The notes under the pieces: model-generated
What the model was told of the DNA's origin: nothing
Databases searched by the model: none
Seen by the model: only the letters and a program-made list of their open reading frames with translations
Source of the DNA: Methylotenera sp.
GTDB lineage: Bacteria > Pseudomonadota > Gammaproteobacteria > Burkholderiales > Methylophilaceae
DNA: 32,672 nucleotides
Assembly (NCBI GenBank): GCA_017880905.1
Contig: JADGRO010000040.1
Location: 1 to 32,672, forward strand
Direction of reading: 5' to 3'
Part shown: positions 8,761 through 18,063 of the stretch, piece by piece
Layout: each line of letters begins with the position of its first letter
How positions within the stretch are numbered: the stretch's first letter is position 1
Made by a program: the position numbers and the translations under genes

Positions 8761-9825
8761 TTACTTAAAGACTGCGTTTAACTCGCCGCTCAAATAGCGC
8801 TCTGCCATTTGTTCGCAAGATATTGGTTTAATGTTAGCCGCTTGTCCGGCAGAACCAAAAGCCTCGTAACGTGCTTTGCAAATATCGCGCATAGCCGCTG
8901 TTGAGGCGTTCTGAAATTTTCTTGGGTCAAACTCTTTTCTTTCTTCGGTAAAAAATTTGCGTATAGAACCCGTGTAGGCCATACGTAAATCGGTGTCAAT
9001 ATTGACTTTTCGCACACCGTGCTTAATGCCTTCGACAATTTCCTCTACCGGTACACCATAGGTTTCGCCCATTTCGCCGCCAAATTCGTTAATAATGTTT
9101 AACCATTCTTGCGGCACTGAAGATGAGCCGTGCATGACCAAATGCGTGTTGGGAATGCGGTCATGAATGGCTTTAATACGGTCAATGGCTAATGTTTTTC
9201 CATTGGGAGGCCGAGTAAACTTGTAAGCGCCGTGCGAAGTGCCAATGGCAATCGCAAGCGCATCTACGCCGGTTTTACGTACAAAATCTGCAGCCTCGAT
9301 TGGGTCGGTGAGCATTTGCTCGTGGCTTAATACCCCAACAGCTCCGGAGCCATCTTCTTCGCCAGCCAAACCAGTTTCTAAAGACCCTAGCACACCTAGT
9401 TCACCTTCAACTGAGACACCAATGGCGTGAGCAATTTCTACTATTTTTTTGGTAACGTCAACATTGTATTGATAGGTAGAAGGTGTTTTGGCGTCCTCCA
9501 TCAGTGAGCCATCCATCATCACACTTGAGAAGCCTGAGCGTATTGCCTGTATACATATTGCTGGTGATTGGCCGTGGTCTTGATGCATAACAATCGGAAT
9601 GTGTGGATAGGTTTCAATGGCAGCCAGCACCAAATGGCGCAAAAAAGCCTCTCCCGCATATTTGCGGGCGCCGGCAGAGCCTTGCAAAATCACTGGGCTA
9701 TCTACTTCATTCGCCGCTTGCATAATGGCGTGGACTTGCTCCATGTTATTCACATTAAACGCCGCAAGTCCGTAGTCGTGTTCAGCGGCATGATCCAACA
9801 ATTGACGCAATGAAACGAGTGCCAT
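8761..9825 (-). CDS. fba: Class II fructose-bisphosphate aldolase (Calvin-cycle subtype)
   Basis: Zinc-dependent aldolase that cleaves or forms fructose 1,6-bisphosphate. The catalytic Asp83 and zinc ligand His84 lie in HQDHG; further zinc ligands are H198 (GTSHGAYKF) and H232 ([11 protein letters not shown]). The sequence ([20 protein letters not shown], and [20 protein letters not shown]) fits the longer, 354-residue Calvin-cycle subtype found in many betaproteobacteria. An AGGAG site precedes the ATG by about 7 bases. It faces fbp tail to tail, so the two enzymes acting on the same metabolite are linked here. Its 135-base upstream gap follows phoH and probably carries its own promoter. Confidence 0.96.
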   Translation of the reverse strand: MALVSLRQLLDHAAEHDYGLAAFNVNNMEQVHAIMQAANEVDSPVILQGSAGARKYAGEAFLRHLVLAAIETYPHIPIVMHQDHGQSPAICIQAIRSGFSSVMMDGSLMEDAKTPSTYQYNVDVTKKIVEIAHAIGVSVEGELGVLGSLETGLAGEEDGSGAVGVLSHEQMLTDPIEAADFVRKTGVDALAIAIGTSHGAYKFTRPPNGKTLAIDRIKAIHDRIPNTHLVMHGSSSVPQEWLNIINEFGGEMGETYGVPVEEIVEGIKHGVRKVNIDTDLRMAYTGSIRKFFTEERKEFDPRKFQNASTAAMRDICKARYEAFGSAGQAANIKPISCEQMAERYLSGELNAVFK

Positions 9826-9960
9826 GGTGTACTCCTAATTAATCAATAATTAGCGTGTTTTTGCTTGCTAATTTCCCTAGTGTCACTATTTTAAGCTTAA
9901 GAAGCTATATTTTGTTACCGCAGAAGATGCAGAAAAAGCATTCAGTTCGGCAGATTGAGG

Positions 9961-10911
9961 CTATTTGTCTTGTTGTTTTGATTCGTACTCTTCGTAAGCG
10001 TTAATAATTTTTTGCACTAGCGGGTGGCGCACAACATCAGCCGACAAAAATTGCGTCATGGCGATGCCTTTCACATTTTTTAAGATTTTCTGCGCTTCTA
10101 CCAAGCCGCTTTTTTGATGGCGTTGCAGATCAATTTGCGTCACATCACCCGTCACCACGGCCTTGGTGCCAAAACCGATGCGGGTTAAAAACATTTTCAT
10201 TTGTTCAGGCGTGGTGTTTTGCGCTTCATCCAAAATAATAAAACTTTGGTTAAGCGTGCGTCCACGCATATAGGCTAAGGGAGCTACTTCTATCGCACCA
10301 CGCTCAAACATTTTATTGACAGCGTCATAGCCTGCCAAGTCATATAGCGCATCGTAGAGCGGGCGTAAGTAGGGGTCAACTTTTTGGTTTAAATCACCCG
10401 GTAAAAAGCCTAATTTTTCGCCTGCTTCTACCGCTGGGCGTACCAAAACGATTCGCTTAACACGGTCGCGTGTCATGGCATCCACCGCGCTGGCAACTGC
10501 TAAATACGTCTTGCCTGTGCCGGCAGGGCCAATGCCAAAAGTGATGTCGTGGTCTTGAATCTGTTGTAAATATTCTACTTGTCTAGGTGTTCTGCCATGT
10601 AAATCGCCACGACGCGTCATTAGTACAGGCATGGTAGTCATCGTCACATCTTCTGGTTTTAATTTGTCGATTTCCACCAAGCCTAATTGCACGTCTTCAA
10701 GCTCGAGCGGTTTTTTAGCACGCACGTAAAAATTCTCAATTAACTGCGCTGCCAGGCGCATATTGTCTTGTTTTCCAGAGATGTTAAAGGTACTGCCACG
10801 GCGATTGATATTCACTTCAAGTGCGGTTTCTATCTGCTTGATATTTTCATCTAGCGCGCCACACAGATTGGCTAAGCGAGTGTTATCTTCAGGAGTTAAG
10901 GTGATTTCCAT
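9961..10911 (-). CDS. phoH: PhoH family ATPase (YbeZ)
   Basis: Cytoplasmic P-loop protein with an N-terminal RNA-binding-like part (about 1-100) and an ATPase domain. Walker A is GPAGTGKT (128-135) and Walker B is FIILDEAQN (224-232). It functions with YbeY and ribosome-associated RNA metabolism in E. coli; the exact activity is unsettled. I chose the ATG at 10911 (MEITLTPEDN, 316 residues), one base after the miaB TAA. A longer frame begins inside miaB but has no family-like sequence. Co-transcription with miaB is likely. The ybeY gene that usually follows directly is displaced by fba, fbp and the DUF1905 gene. Confidence 0.94.
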   Translation of the reverse strand: MEITLTPEDNTRLANLCGALDENIKQIETALEVNINRRGSTFNISGKQDNMRLAAQLIENFYVRAKKPLELEDVQLGLVEIDKLKPEDVTMTTMPVLMTRRGDLHGRTPRQVEYLQQIQDHDITFGIGPAGTGKTYLAVASAVDAMTRDRVKRIVLVRPAVEAGEKLGFLPGDLNQKVDPYLRPLYDALYDLAGYDAVNKMFERGAIEVAPLAYMRGRTLNQSFIILDEAQNTTPEQMKMFLTRIGFGTKAVVTGDVTQIDLQRHQKSGLVEAQKILKNVKGIAMTQFLSADVVRHPLVQKIINAYEEYESKQQDK

Positions 10912-10912
10912 G

Positions 10913-12262
10913 TTAGATGATTTCGCCCTGCAAGCGGCGTGGATTGGACGCATCAGTAATTTTAACTTGCACAAATTGGTGGATTAAATTGGCATCACCC
11001 GCAATATCCACCACGCGGTTGTTATCGGTTTTCCCTGCTAACAAATTGCTGTCTTTCCAAGATGTGCCTTCAATCAATACGCGTTGTGTTGTGCCGAGCA
11101 TGCTTTGAGAGATGATTTTGGCTTGTACTTCGTTAATGGCTTGTAATTTGGCTAGACGCGCTAATTTAATGGTTTGTGGTGTATCGTCTTTTATAAACGC
11201 GGCGGGGGTGCCTGGGCGCGGACTATACAAAAAGCTGAAGCTGGCATCAAAACCAACGTCTTGCATAAGTTTCACTGTTGCTCCAAAGTCGTTCTCTGTT
11301 TCGCCTGGAAAGCCAATAATAAAATCAGAAGTAAACGTTAAATTAGGGTTGGCAGCGCGCAATTTGCGGATAATCGATTTATATTGCAGTACCGTATAGT
11401 TGCGCTTCATTGCCATTAAAATTCGGTCAGAACCCGCTTGCACAGGCAAATGCAGCTGCATAGCTAGTTTTGGAATATTGGCAAAACAGGCTATTAAACG
11501 CTCGTTCATTTCATTGGGGTGGCTGGTGGTAAAACGGATGCGCTCGATTTGTGGAATCTCAGCAATGGTTTCAATCAACATCGCTAAATCGGCCTCAACG
11601 CCTTCAAATTCGGTGCGATACGCATTCACATTTTGCCCAAGCAAGGTGATTTCTTTTACGCCTTGTTCTGTTAGTTGCACCGCTTCCGTCAAAATATCTT
11701 CAAACGGGCGCGATACTTCCTCTCCGCGTGTGTATGGCACCACGCAAAAGCTGCAATACTTGCTGCAACCTTCCATGATGCTTAAAAACGCACTTGCGCC
11801 TTCCACTCGTGGTGGCGGTAAGTGGTCAAATTTTTCAATTTCTGGGAATGAAATATCGACTTGAGCTTGACCGCTTTTTTGCTTGGCAGAAATCAGTTCT
11901 GGCAAGCGGTGCAAAGTTTGCGGGCCAAATACCACATCCACATACGGTGCACGTTTGAGGATATTGTCGCCTTCCTGAGATGCCACGCAGCCGCCCACGC
12001 CAATGATTAAATTCGGATTTTTTTCTTTAAGTGGAATATAGCGGCCTAAGTGGCTAAATACCTTCTCTTCGGCTTTTTCGCGCACTGAACAGGTGTTGAG
12101 CAGAATCACATCTGCATCTTCTGGCGCTCTTGTTTCTACCATACCATCGCTGGATGCCAATAAGTCCGCCATACGTGATGAATCATACTCGTTCATCTGG
12201 CAGCCGAAAGTTTTAATAAAGACTTTTTTTGGTGTGTTCAACGTAAAGGTGAAAAGTTGCAA
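10913..12262 (-). CDS. miaB: tRNA-2-methylthio-N6-dimethylallyladenosine synthase
   Basis: Radical-SAM methylthiotransferase that converts i6A37 to ms2i6A37 in tRNAs reading UNN codons. Cluster-binding cysteines of the N-terminal UPF0004 domain are C21, C58 and C92, and the radical-SAM triad is C166, C170 and C173 (CSKYCSFC). A TRAM domain ends the protein. No ATG exists in frame before the conserved [16 protein letters not shown]. Possible starts are TTG at 12262 (used here) or TTG at 12241, which gives MNTPKKVF and fits the family better; neither has a clear ribosome binding site. It is divergent from cysG and leads into phoH. Confidence 0.95.
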   Translation of the reverse strand: MQLFTFTLNTPKKVFIKTFGCQMNEYDSSRMADLLASSDGMVETRAPEDADVILLNTCSVREKAEEKVFSHLGRYIPLKEKNPNLIIGVGGCVASQEGDNILKRAPYVDVVFGPQTLHRLPELISAKQKSGQAQVDISFPEIEKFDHLPPPRVEGASAFLSIMEGCSKYCSFCVVPYTRGEEVSRPFEDILTEAVQLTEQGVKEITLLGQNVNAYRTEFEGVEADLAMLIETIAEIPQIERIRFTTSHPNEMNERLIACFANIPKLAMQLHLPVQAGSDRILMAMKRNYTVLQYKSIIRKLRAANPNLTFTSDFIIGFPGETENDFGATVKLMQDVGFDASFSFLYSPRPGTPAAFIKDDTPQTIKLARLAKLQAINEVQAKIISQSMLGTTQRVLIEGTSWKDSNLLAGKTDNNRVVDIAGDANLIHQFVQVKITDASNPRRLQGEII

Positions 12263-12328
12263 AGCATCATTTTAGCGTATTTGCTATCCACGGGGTAAAA
12301 TAGGCTTAACTAAACTATCCATTTCATT

Positions 12329-13732
12329 ATGCAAGCGCTTCCCATTTTTTTTAATATCAAAAATCGCCTTTGTGTAGTGATTGGCGGTGGGGATGTTGCG
12401 CTGCGAAAAATTACTTTGCTACTCAAAGCACAAGCAGATGTAACGGTGATTGCAACTGAAATTTGTCATGAGTTGCAAGATTTAGTTAGCGCGAAAAAAA
12501 TAAAATATGTAAAAGAAAATTTTAAACAAAATCAGCTGCAAGGCTCATGTTTGATAGTTGCTGCAACGGATGATGCAAAAATAAATGAAGCGGTTTCGAT
12601 TGCTGCCAAAGCGCAAAATATTCCTGTGAATGTAGTAGATGCGCCCGATTTATGTACGTTCACTATGGGTTCGATTATCGACCGTAGTCCGGTGGTGATT
12701 GCGGTGTCATCAGAAGGCAATGCGCCCATATTGGCGCGCTACATTCGTACCAAGATCGAAACCATGTTGCCTGCCAGTTATGGTCGCATTGCAGCGATTG
12801 CAGGCGAGTTTCGCGATGCGGTAAAAGTCAAGTTTCCCACAACCCAAGCTAGACGGCGCTTTTGGGAAGATGTTTTGCAGGGACCAATGGTGGAGCGTGT
12901 GCTGGCGGGGCAGGAACAAGCTGCACGCGAGTTGCTGCAAGATTTAATTGACGATAAAGATACCGCCGCCAGCAAAGGTGAGGTGTATTTGGTGGGTGGT
13001 GGTCCGGGAGACCCGGATTTATTGACATTTAGAGCATTACGTTTGATGCAGCAATGTGATGTTTGTGTGTATGACAAACTTGTTAGCCCAGAAGTAATGG
13101 AATTGGTGCGTCGCGATGCGGAGTTGATTTATGTGGGCAAGGAGCGTGACCAACATACCATGCCGCAAGAGGAAATTAACGAATTGCTCGCTAAACTTGC
13201 TCTGCAAGGCAAGCGGGTACTGCGTCTTAAAGGCGGTGACCCGTTTATTTTTGGCCGTGGTGGCGAGGAAATTGAAACACTGATGGAACGCGGTGTGCCG
13301 TTCCAGGTGGTGCCGGGCATTACCGCTGCCAACGGCGTTTCCAGTTATGCGGGTATCCCGCTGACACACCGCGATTATGCTCAAGCTTGCTTGTTTGTTA
13401 CCGGACATCTAAAAGCTAAAGAAGATTCAAAAGAAGTCGTTATTGATTTAGATTGGGTCGCCATGTCGCGGCCAAATCAAACCGTAGTGATTTATATGGG
13501 TTTGGTGGGTTTGAAGGAAATTTGCGAAAAATTGATTGCACATGGTGTATCTGCTAACATGCCCGCAGCGGTGGTGCAGCAAGGAACCACCCAAAAACAA
13601 AAAGTAGTTGCTGCGACTTTAGCTGATTTAGCTGAAAAAGTAGTTGTTGCCGAAATGAAGCCACCATGTTTAACAATTATTGGTGAAGTGGTAAAACTGC
13701 GAGAAAAGCTAAATTGGTTTAACGTTAACTAG
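12329..13732 (+). CDS. cysG: Siroheme synthase (trifunctional CysG)
   Basis: Makes siroheme from uroporphyrinogen III by two SAM-dependent methylations, NAD-dependent oxidation and ferrochelation; siroheme serves assimilatory sulfite and nitrite reductases. The N-terminal dehydrogenase/ferrochelatase part (about 1-205) has the nucleotide-binding VVIGGGDVALRK, the catalytic D104 (NVVDAPDLC) and S128 (VVIAVSSEGNAP), positions that match E. coli CysG. The C-terminal methyltransferase begins at VYLVGGGPGDPDLLTFRAL and includes GGDPFIFGRGGEE. The length of 467 is normal. It is divergent from miaB and lies 41 bases upstream of the diguanylate cyclase gene. Confidence 0.96.
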   Translation: MQALPIFFNIKNRLCVVIGGGDVALRKITLLLKAQADVTVIATEICHELQDLVSAKKIKYVKENFKQNQLQGSCLIVAATDDAKINEAVSIAAKAQNIPVNVVDAPDLCTFTMGSIIDRSPVVIAVSSEGNAPILARYIRTKIETMLPASYGRIAAIAGEFRDAVKVKFPTTQARRRFWEDVLQGPMVERVLAGQEQAARELLQDLIDDKDTAASKGEVYLVGGGPGDPDLLTFRALRLMQQCDVCVYDKLVSPEVMELVRRDAELIYVGKERDQHTMPQEEINELLAKLALQGKRVLRLKGGDPFIFGRGGEEIETLMERGVPFQVVPGITAANGVSSYAGIPLTHRDYAQACLFVTGHLKAKEDSKEVVIDLDWVAMSRPNQTVVIYMGLVGLKEICEKLIAHGVSANMPAAVVQQGTTQKQKVVAATLADLAEKVVVAEMKPPCLTIIGEVVKLREKLNWFNVN

Positions 13733-13773
13733 GCGGATTAATTAAGTTTAATTGGCTTTGTTTGGAGATACAC

Positions 13774-15069
13774 GTGCAGCAATTACGTTTTAGAAAAACC
13801 GTTAGGCTTCACACAATGCCCACACAAGTTGATGTTTTGCTGCTAGAGGTTGATGCAGATTATACAGCTATACTTAAGCAAGTCATTGAAAGCCGCATAC
13901 CGGCCAAAGTTACCATCGTAGAAAAAGCAAAAGCCGCACGCACGCTTTTGGAGAACAATTCTGACAAATTCTTTATAGGCATTACCAGCGTTTTAGATTT
14001 ATCCACATTTGAAAAAGTGGATCTTTTGAGCGAGTTTGGCCTGCCCATTATCGCTGTCGTGGATCAGTTTGAAGAAGAAATGCGCGATCAGCTGATTAAA
14101 CGCCATGTGATTGATTATGTGGTGAAGGGTAATAGATTTGATAGCGTTTATATCTGCGATTTAATCTCAAGAGTCATTAAAAATTGCTTTATTAAAGTGT
14201 TAGTAGTGGATGATTCTAAAGTTTCAAGATTTGTACTTGAAAGAGAATTGCTGCTGCAAAAATTTGAGGTGGTACACGCTTGTAACGGCGAAGAGGCATT
14301 AGAAAAGCTTAGTGAACAGCCTGACATTAAGTTGGTGTTGGTGGATAGTAAAATGCCAGTGATGGAAGGGTATGCTTTTGTACAGCAGGCGAGAAGGCTG
14401 TACAGTAAAGACGAGCTGATTATTATTGGTATTTCAGGTTCACTAGATTCTCGTACAGCAGTTCAATTTCTTAAAGCGGGCGCCAATGATTTTATTGCCA
14501 AGCCATTTAATTACGAGATGCTGCTGTGTCGAATTTCTAGAAATTTGGATATGCTGGATGCGATAGATTTAGCAAAAAGTTTATCTAATACAGATTTTTT
14601 AAGTAATTTATATAATCGTCGTTATTTCTTCGAGCAAGGCAATAAATTAATCCAAACGTCGATAAAAGACACGCTGCTAACAGTGATGATGATGGATATT
14701 GATAACTTCAAAAAAATCAACGATGGACATGGTCACGATGTGGGTGATTTGGTGATTAAAAACTTTGCCAATGCGTTAAAAACTTATTTTCCGAATGACA
14801 TTGTGGCACGCATCGGTGGTGAGGAATTTGCCGTTATCAGCAAGTCACCACAATATTTAAGGAGCTATGATCACATCAACGCTTTTAGGCAAGCTGTGGA
14901 AAGAGAAAAAATCCATTTAAATGATCATACTTTGCACTACACGGTCAGTATTGGTGTTTGCAATGTGGCAGGTGAGGATTTGGATAAGATGGTGGTACAA
15001 GCAGATAAAAATTTATACAAAGCCAAACAAGCGGGGAAAAACCAAGTTTGTGGTGAAGTTACGAATTAA
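13774..15069 (+). CDS. Response regulator with GGDEF diguanylate cyclase output
   Basis: About 431 residues with two receiver-like domains and a GGDEF domain. The first receiver (to about residue 135) lacks the usual acidic pocket and phosphorylatable Asp, so it is degenerate. The second (about 140-260) is intact, with VVDDSK, VDSKMP and AKPF. The cyclase domain has RIGGEEF, an active-type signature, but the position of the RxxD product-inhibition site reads FPND, so the arginine is gone. I chose the GTG at 13774, which has GGAG six bases upstream; an ATG at 13816 (MPTQVDVLLL) is the alternative. No cognate kinase is adjacent. It probably makes c-di-GMP on phosphorylation. Confidence 0.9.
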   Translation: MQQLRFRKTVRLHTMPTQVDVLLLEVDADYTAILKQVIESRIPAKVTIVEKAKAARTLLENNSDKFFIGITSVLDLSTFEKVDLLSEFGLPIIAVVDQFEEEMRDQLIKRHVIDYVVKGNRFDSVYICDLISRVIKNCFIKVLVVDDSKVSRFVLERELLLQKFEVVHACNGEEALEKLSEQPDIKLVLVDSKMPVMEGYAFVQQARRLYSKDELIIIGISGSLDSRTAVQFLKAGANDFIAKPFNYEMLLCRISRNLDMLDAIDLAKSLSNTDFLSNLYNRRYFFEQGNKLIQTSIKDTLLTVMMMDIDNFKKINDGHGHDVGDLVIKNFANALKTYFPNDIVARIGGEEFAVISKSPQYLRSYDHINAFRQAVEREKIHLNDHTLHYTVSIGVCNVAGEDLDKMVVQADKNLYKAKQAGKNQVCGEVTN

Positions 15070-15071
15070 TG

Positions 15072-16382
15072 CTAGTGCTGTATTGGTAAGATTAAGCGCG
15101 CTTCCAAACCGCCTTCAGGGCGGTTAATCAATTCTAAACTACCACGATGCAATTTAGCGATGCGGTTACAGATGGCCAAACCTAAGCCGCTACCGCCCTC
15201 GTTTTTATTGCGTGCGCTGTCCATGCGCTCAAATGGTCTTAGTAGCCGCTCAGCCTGTTCTGTGGGGATGCCAGGGCCATTATCCAATACGCTAATAATA
15301 ATATTTTCAGCGGTAATTTTACTTTCTACCGCCACATTGCCCTTTGAGTAAGTATAAGCATTACCGACTAGGTTGTCCAAAAGGCGCTGCATGGCGAGAG
15401 GGCGTAGCGGAATAAAATAAGTAGAGCCCAGTTTAAGCTTTAACTCGCGTCCAGCGCGGGCTTGACGCTCGGCCAGTGCTTGTAATAGCGCATTAATATC
15501 CATCATTTTGGTAGGTTCACCTTCCACGCCACGCACAAAATCTAAAAATTGGTGAATGATATTGTCCATGTCAGCGATGTCTTCAATCATGCCCGATTTT
15601 AAACTTTCGCAACCCTCATCAGGCAATAATTCTACGGCGATACGTAGCCTTGCCAGCGGAGTACGGATATCGTGCGAAACACCCGCCAATAGTAAGGTGC
15701 GCTCGTTATCAAGCCGCACCAGCGATTCCGCCATTTCGTTAAATGTTTTGCTGACTTCCTGTAGTTCATCCATGCTGTCTTCCGGCAGGCGCGGCGCAGG
15801 TTCGCCATTACGCAATCTATCTGCCGCATATACCAGCAAATTAAGCGGTCGATTAATGCGCGAAGCAATTAAATAAGCACCTAGTAATGATAATAAGCCG
15901 ACCAAAGCGCCCCACCAAAGCCAGTGCCAAGGAAACGGCCTATCCACTTGAATTTTAGGGATGACCACCCAAAAATCGTCTTGCCCCACGTTAAAGCTAA
16001 TCCACAGGCCAGGAATGCCATAATGATTAACAGTGATAATGGTTTCTTCGCCTAAACGTTCACGAATTTTTTGTGCGATTAGCTGGATAAATGGATCATT
16101 TGGAAGTGGATCAATGTCTTCTAAAAAGTCGGCCACATACACTCGCACACCTTCTCGACCAGACAATTCGGATAATAAGGCCAAGCGTCTATCTTCGTGC
16201 GCAGCGATAAGTGAGGCACGCGTGTAATTGACGATGGTGACGGCTTGTAAGGCGGCTGTAGTGGCACGCGGTTCGCGATCAAAGTAATCGAAAATTTTGA
16301 GCGATGCGTATATGCTTATTGCCAATAGTGAGGCGATAAGCAGCATTAAACGAGAGAGTAGGGAGCGTGGTAAAAACTTCAA
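15072..16382 (-). CDS. envZ: Sensor histidine kinase, EnvZ type
   Basis: Inner-membrane osmosensor-type kinase of 436 residues. TM1 spans about 10-30 and TM2 about 153-175, with a periplasmic domain between them; a HAMP domain follows (RINRPLNLLVYAADRL). The dimerisation/phosphorylation motif is GVSHDIRTPLARLR with His237. The ATP-binding domain shows the N box (DNLVGNAYTYS), G1 (DNGPGIP) and G2 (GGSGLGLAI). It lies 19 bases after ompR and shares its transcript. Its stop is two bases from that of the convergent diguanylate cyclase gene. Assignment to EnvZ rests on pairing with an OmpR-like regulator and overall layout. Confidence 0.92.
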   Translation of the reverse strand: MKFLPRSLLSRLMLLIASLLAISIYASLKIFDYFDREPRATTAALQAVTIVNYTRASLIAAHEDRRLALLSELSGREGVRVYVADFLEDIDPLPNDPFIQLIAQKIRERLGEETIITVNHYGIPGLWISFNVGQDDFWVVIPKIQVDRPFPWHWLWWGALVGLLSLLGAYLIASRINRPLNLLVYAADRLRNGEPAPRLPEDSMDELQEVSKTFNEMAESLVRLDNERTLLLAGVSHDIRTPLARLRIAVELLPDEGCESLKSGMIEDIADMDNIIHQFLDFVRGVEGEPTKMMDINALLQALAERQARAGRELKLKLGSTYFIPLRPLAMQRLLDNLVGNAYTYSKGNVAVESKITAENIIISVLDNGPGIPTEQAERLLRPFERMDSARNKNEGGSGLGLAICNRIAKLHRGSLELINRPEGGLEARLILPIQH

Positions 16383-16401
16383 GGTTAGTTATCGATTGGT
16401 T

Positions 16402-17127
16402 TTAGTGTGTAGCTTCACCATCAGGAATAAACACGTAACCAAAGCCCCACATGGTTTGCAAATAACGTGGATGCGCTGGGTCCGGCTCGACAATACGGCG
16501 CAGGCGCGAAACTTGCACGTCAATACTGCGGTCGAACACATCCAGTTCACGGCCACGTGCCAGTTGCATCAATCGATCGCGTGAAAGCGGCTGGCGTGGA
16601 TGCTCGGTAAATACTTTAAGCAACGCAAATTCACCGCTGGTAATGGTAATCTGCATGCCGTTGCGACTAAGGCTACGGGTGGAAGGATCGAACACAAATT
16701 CGCCAAAACTAAATGCTTCGGATTTGCCTGAGCTTTCCGATTCTGGGCTATATTCATGGCGACGCATCACTGCGTTAATCCGCGCCAGCAGCTCACGCGG
16801 GTTAAACGGTTTGGGTAAATAATCGTCTGCGCCCATTTCCAGGCCGATAATTCTATCCACTTCATCACCACGTGCAGTGAGCATAATAATCGGCGTGGTC
16901 ACATTATTACCACGCAAACGACGGCAAATGCCTAAGCCGTCTTCGCCTGGTAACATTAAATCTAGCACCAATAAATCAAAGCTGTCAGTGCTTAAGGCAG
17001 CATCCATTTCTTTAGCGTCTGCAACGGTTCTAATGTCAAATCCTTGCTCAGTCAAATAGCGTTGCAGTAGCTCTCGTATGCGCGCATCGTCATCTACCAT
17101 TAATATTTTTTTGCTGTTTTCAGTCAT
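16402..17127 (-). CDS. ompR: OmpR-family response regulator
   Basis: A 241-residue transcription factor. The receiver has acidic residues D12-D14, the phosphoacceptor D56 (LLVLDLMLPGEDG) and K106 (LPKPF). The winged-helix DNA-binding domain follows, from about residue 140, with SREFAL-type core ITSGEFALLKVF and the end YLQTMWGFGYVFIPDG. The sequence (MTENSKKILMVDDDARIRELL, QGFDIRTVADAKEMD) is close to OmpR itself. It acts on porin or envelope genes in response to EnvZ. It is the first gene of ompR-envZ and has a 260-base AT-rich upstream gap that should hold its promoter; no element there could be assigned confidently. Confidence 0.94.
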   Translation of the reverse strand: MTENSKKILMVDDDARIRELLQRYLTEQGFDIRTVADAKEMDAALSTDSFDLLVLDLMLPGEDGLGICRRLRGNNVTTPIIMLTARGDEVDRIIGLEMGADDYLPKPFNPRELLARINAVMRRHEYSPESESSGKSEAFSFGEFVFDPSTRSLSRNGMQITITSGEFALLKVFTEHPRQPLSRDRLMQLARGRELDVFDRSIDVQVSRLRRIVEPDPAHPRYLQTMWGFGYVFIPDGEATH

Positions 17128-17387
17128 CGCTAAACTTTCTTATACGTCTGTAAGCAATATTGTAATAATTGCTGTTTAAGGTAGTATATGTTTTAAGAAT
17201 TAATAAATCTAGAATTGAAAAAACTTTTATTCTGCGATTAGACTCAAAATTGCAAAAATAAACAGACGTTACAATTAGTTACAATTATAGGGCAATATGT
17301 AATACTACGTTTACAACCTTAATTCATAGTGCTCTATTCGGGTTGTTTTCGACTATTGACAATAATAAAGAGACATTTGTAAGCATA

Positions 17388-17996
17388 ATGAGTTTAAAAA
17401 CACAATCTTATTGGTTTGCGTCTTCCGTGCTTTTTTCATTTGGTATGGCTTTAGCGTTGCCAACACTGGCAGGCGGTAAAAATTACTTACTTACTGACGA
17501 AAAACCTATCACAGATAAACAGGCAATTGATAAACAACTAATAGAAGAAAATGATCAAAGTGGTTTAGAGCAAACCTTAGAACAAAATTTTAGCCCAGAA
17601 GATCGTGCCCGTTTGCGTAAGGCGCTTGCGGATTATGCTAAATCTACCGACCCAGAACACGATCAAATTGAACATAAGCGCAAAGCCATGAAAGAAAGCA
17701 TCGAAGAACGCTTTAACTATTGTGATAAAGACAATGATGATTCGATAGACCGTGAAGAAGCAACGCTGTGTTTGCCACAAATTGCTCGACGTTTTAGCTC
17801 AGTGGATGTGGATGAAGACGGTGTGATTACGCTGGAAGAATTAGAGCTGGCGCAGGCAAAATCAATAGCGCGTCAAAAGGCGGAAGAAGCAAAAATAGAA
17901 GCACAGAAAATTCAAGAAGCTGAAGCAGAAATTAAAAATAAAAGTAAATCAAAAGCCAATAAACAAGCCCTCAATAGCCGTAAACACCCTAGTTAG
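17388..17996 (+). CDS. Exported EF-hand calcium-binding protein
   Basis: Encodes 202 residues from the ATG at 17388; a longer frame with TTG at 17343 would place 15 unlikely residues before the signal peptide. An N-terminal hydrophobic segment ending LPTLAGG indicates export. Two EF-hand loops are visible in the second half: DKDNDDSIDREE and DVDEDGVITLEE. The C-terminus is a charged, Ala/Glu/Lys-rich helix that may form a coiled coil. A likely calcium sensor or buffer in the periplasm, of unknown partner. The 260-base gap before it, shared with divergent ompR, is AT-rich. Confidence 0.82.
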   Translation: MSLKTQSYWFASSVLFSFGMALALPTLAGGKNYLLTDEKPITDKQAIDKQLIEENDQSGLEQTLEQNFSPEDRARLRKALADYAKSTDPEHDQIEHKRKAMKESIEERFNYCDKDNDDSIDREEATLCLPQIARRFSSVDVDEDGVITLEELELAQAKSIARQKAEEAKIEAQKIQEAEAEIKNKSKSKANKQALNSRKHPS

Positions 17997-18063
17997 TTTT
18001 TCAGTAACTCTTTCATTTTAGTCAAGTCTTGATTTTTTGGGCGTATAAGCTCAAAGTGTTTTT

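Noticed and set aside
11400-11864. 154-codon plus-strand frame
   Set aside because: Lies wholly opposite miaB, which is certain; cysteine-rich composition is what antisense of miaB would give.
15107-15125. Perfect 7-bp hairpin AACCGCC-ttcag-GGCGGTT, possible terminator of the diguanylate cyclase gene
   Set aside because: It lies inside the envZ coding sequence and has no T-run, so chance or codon use explains it.
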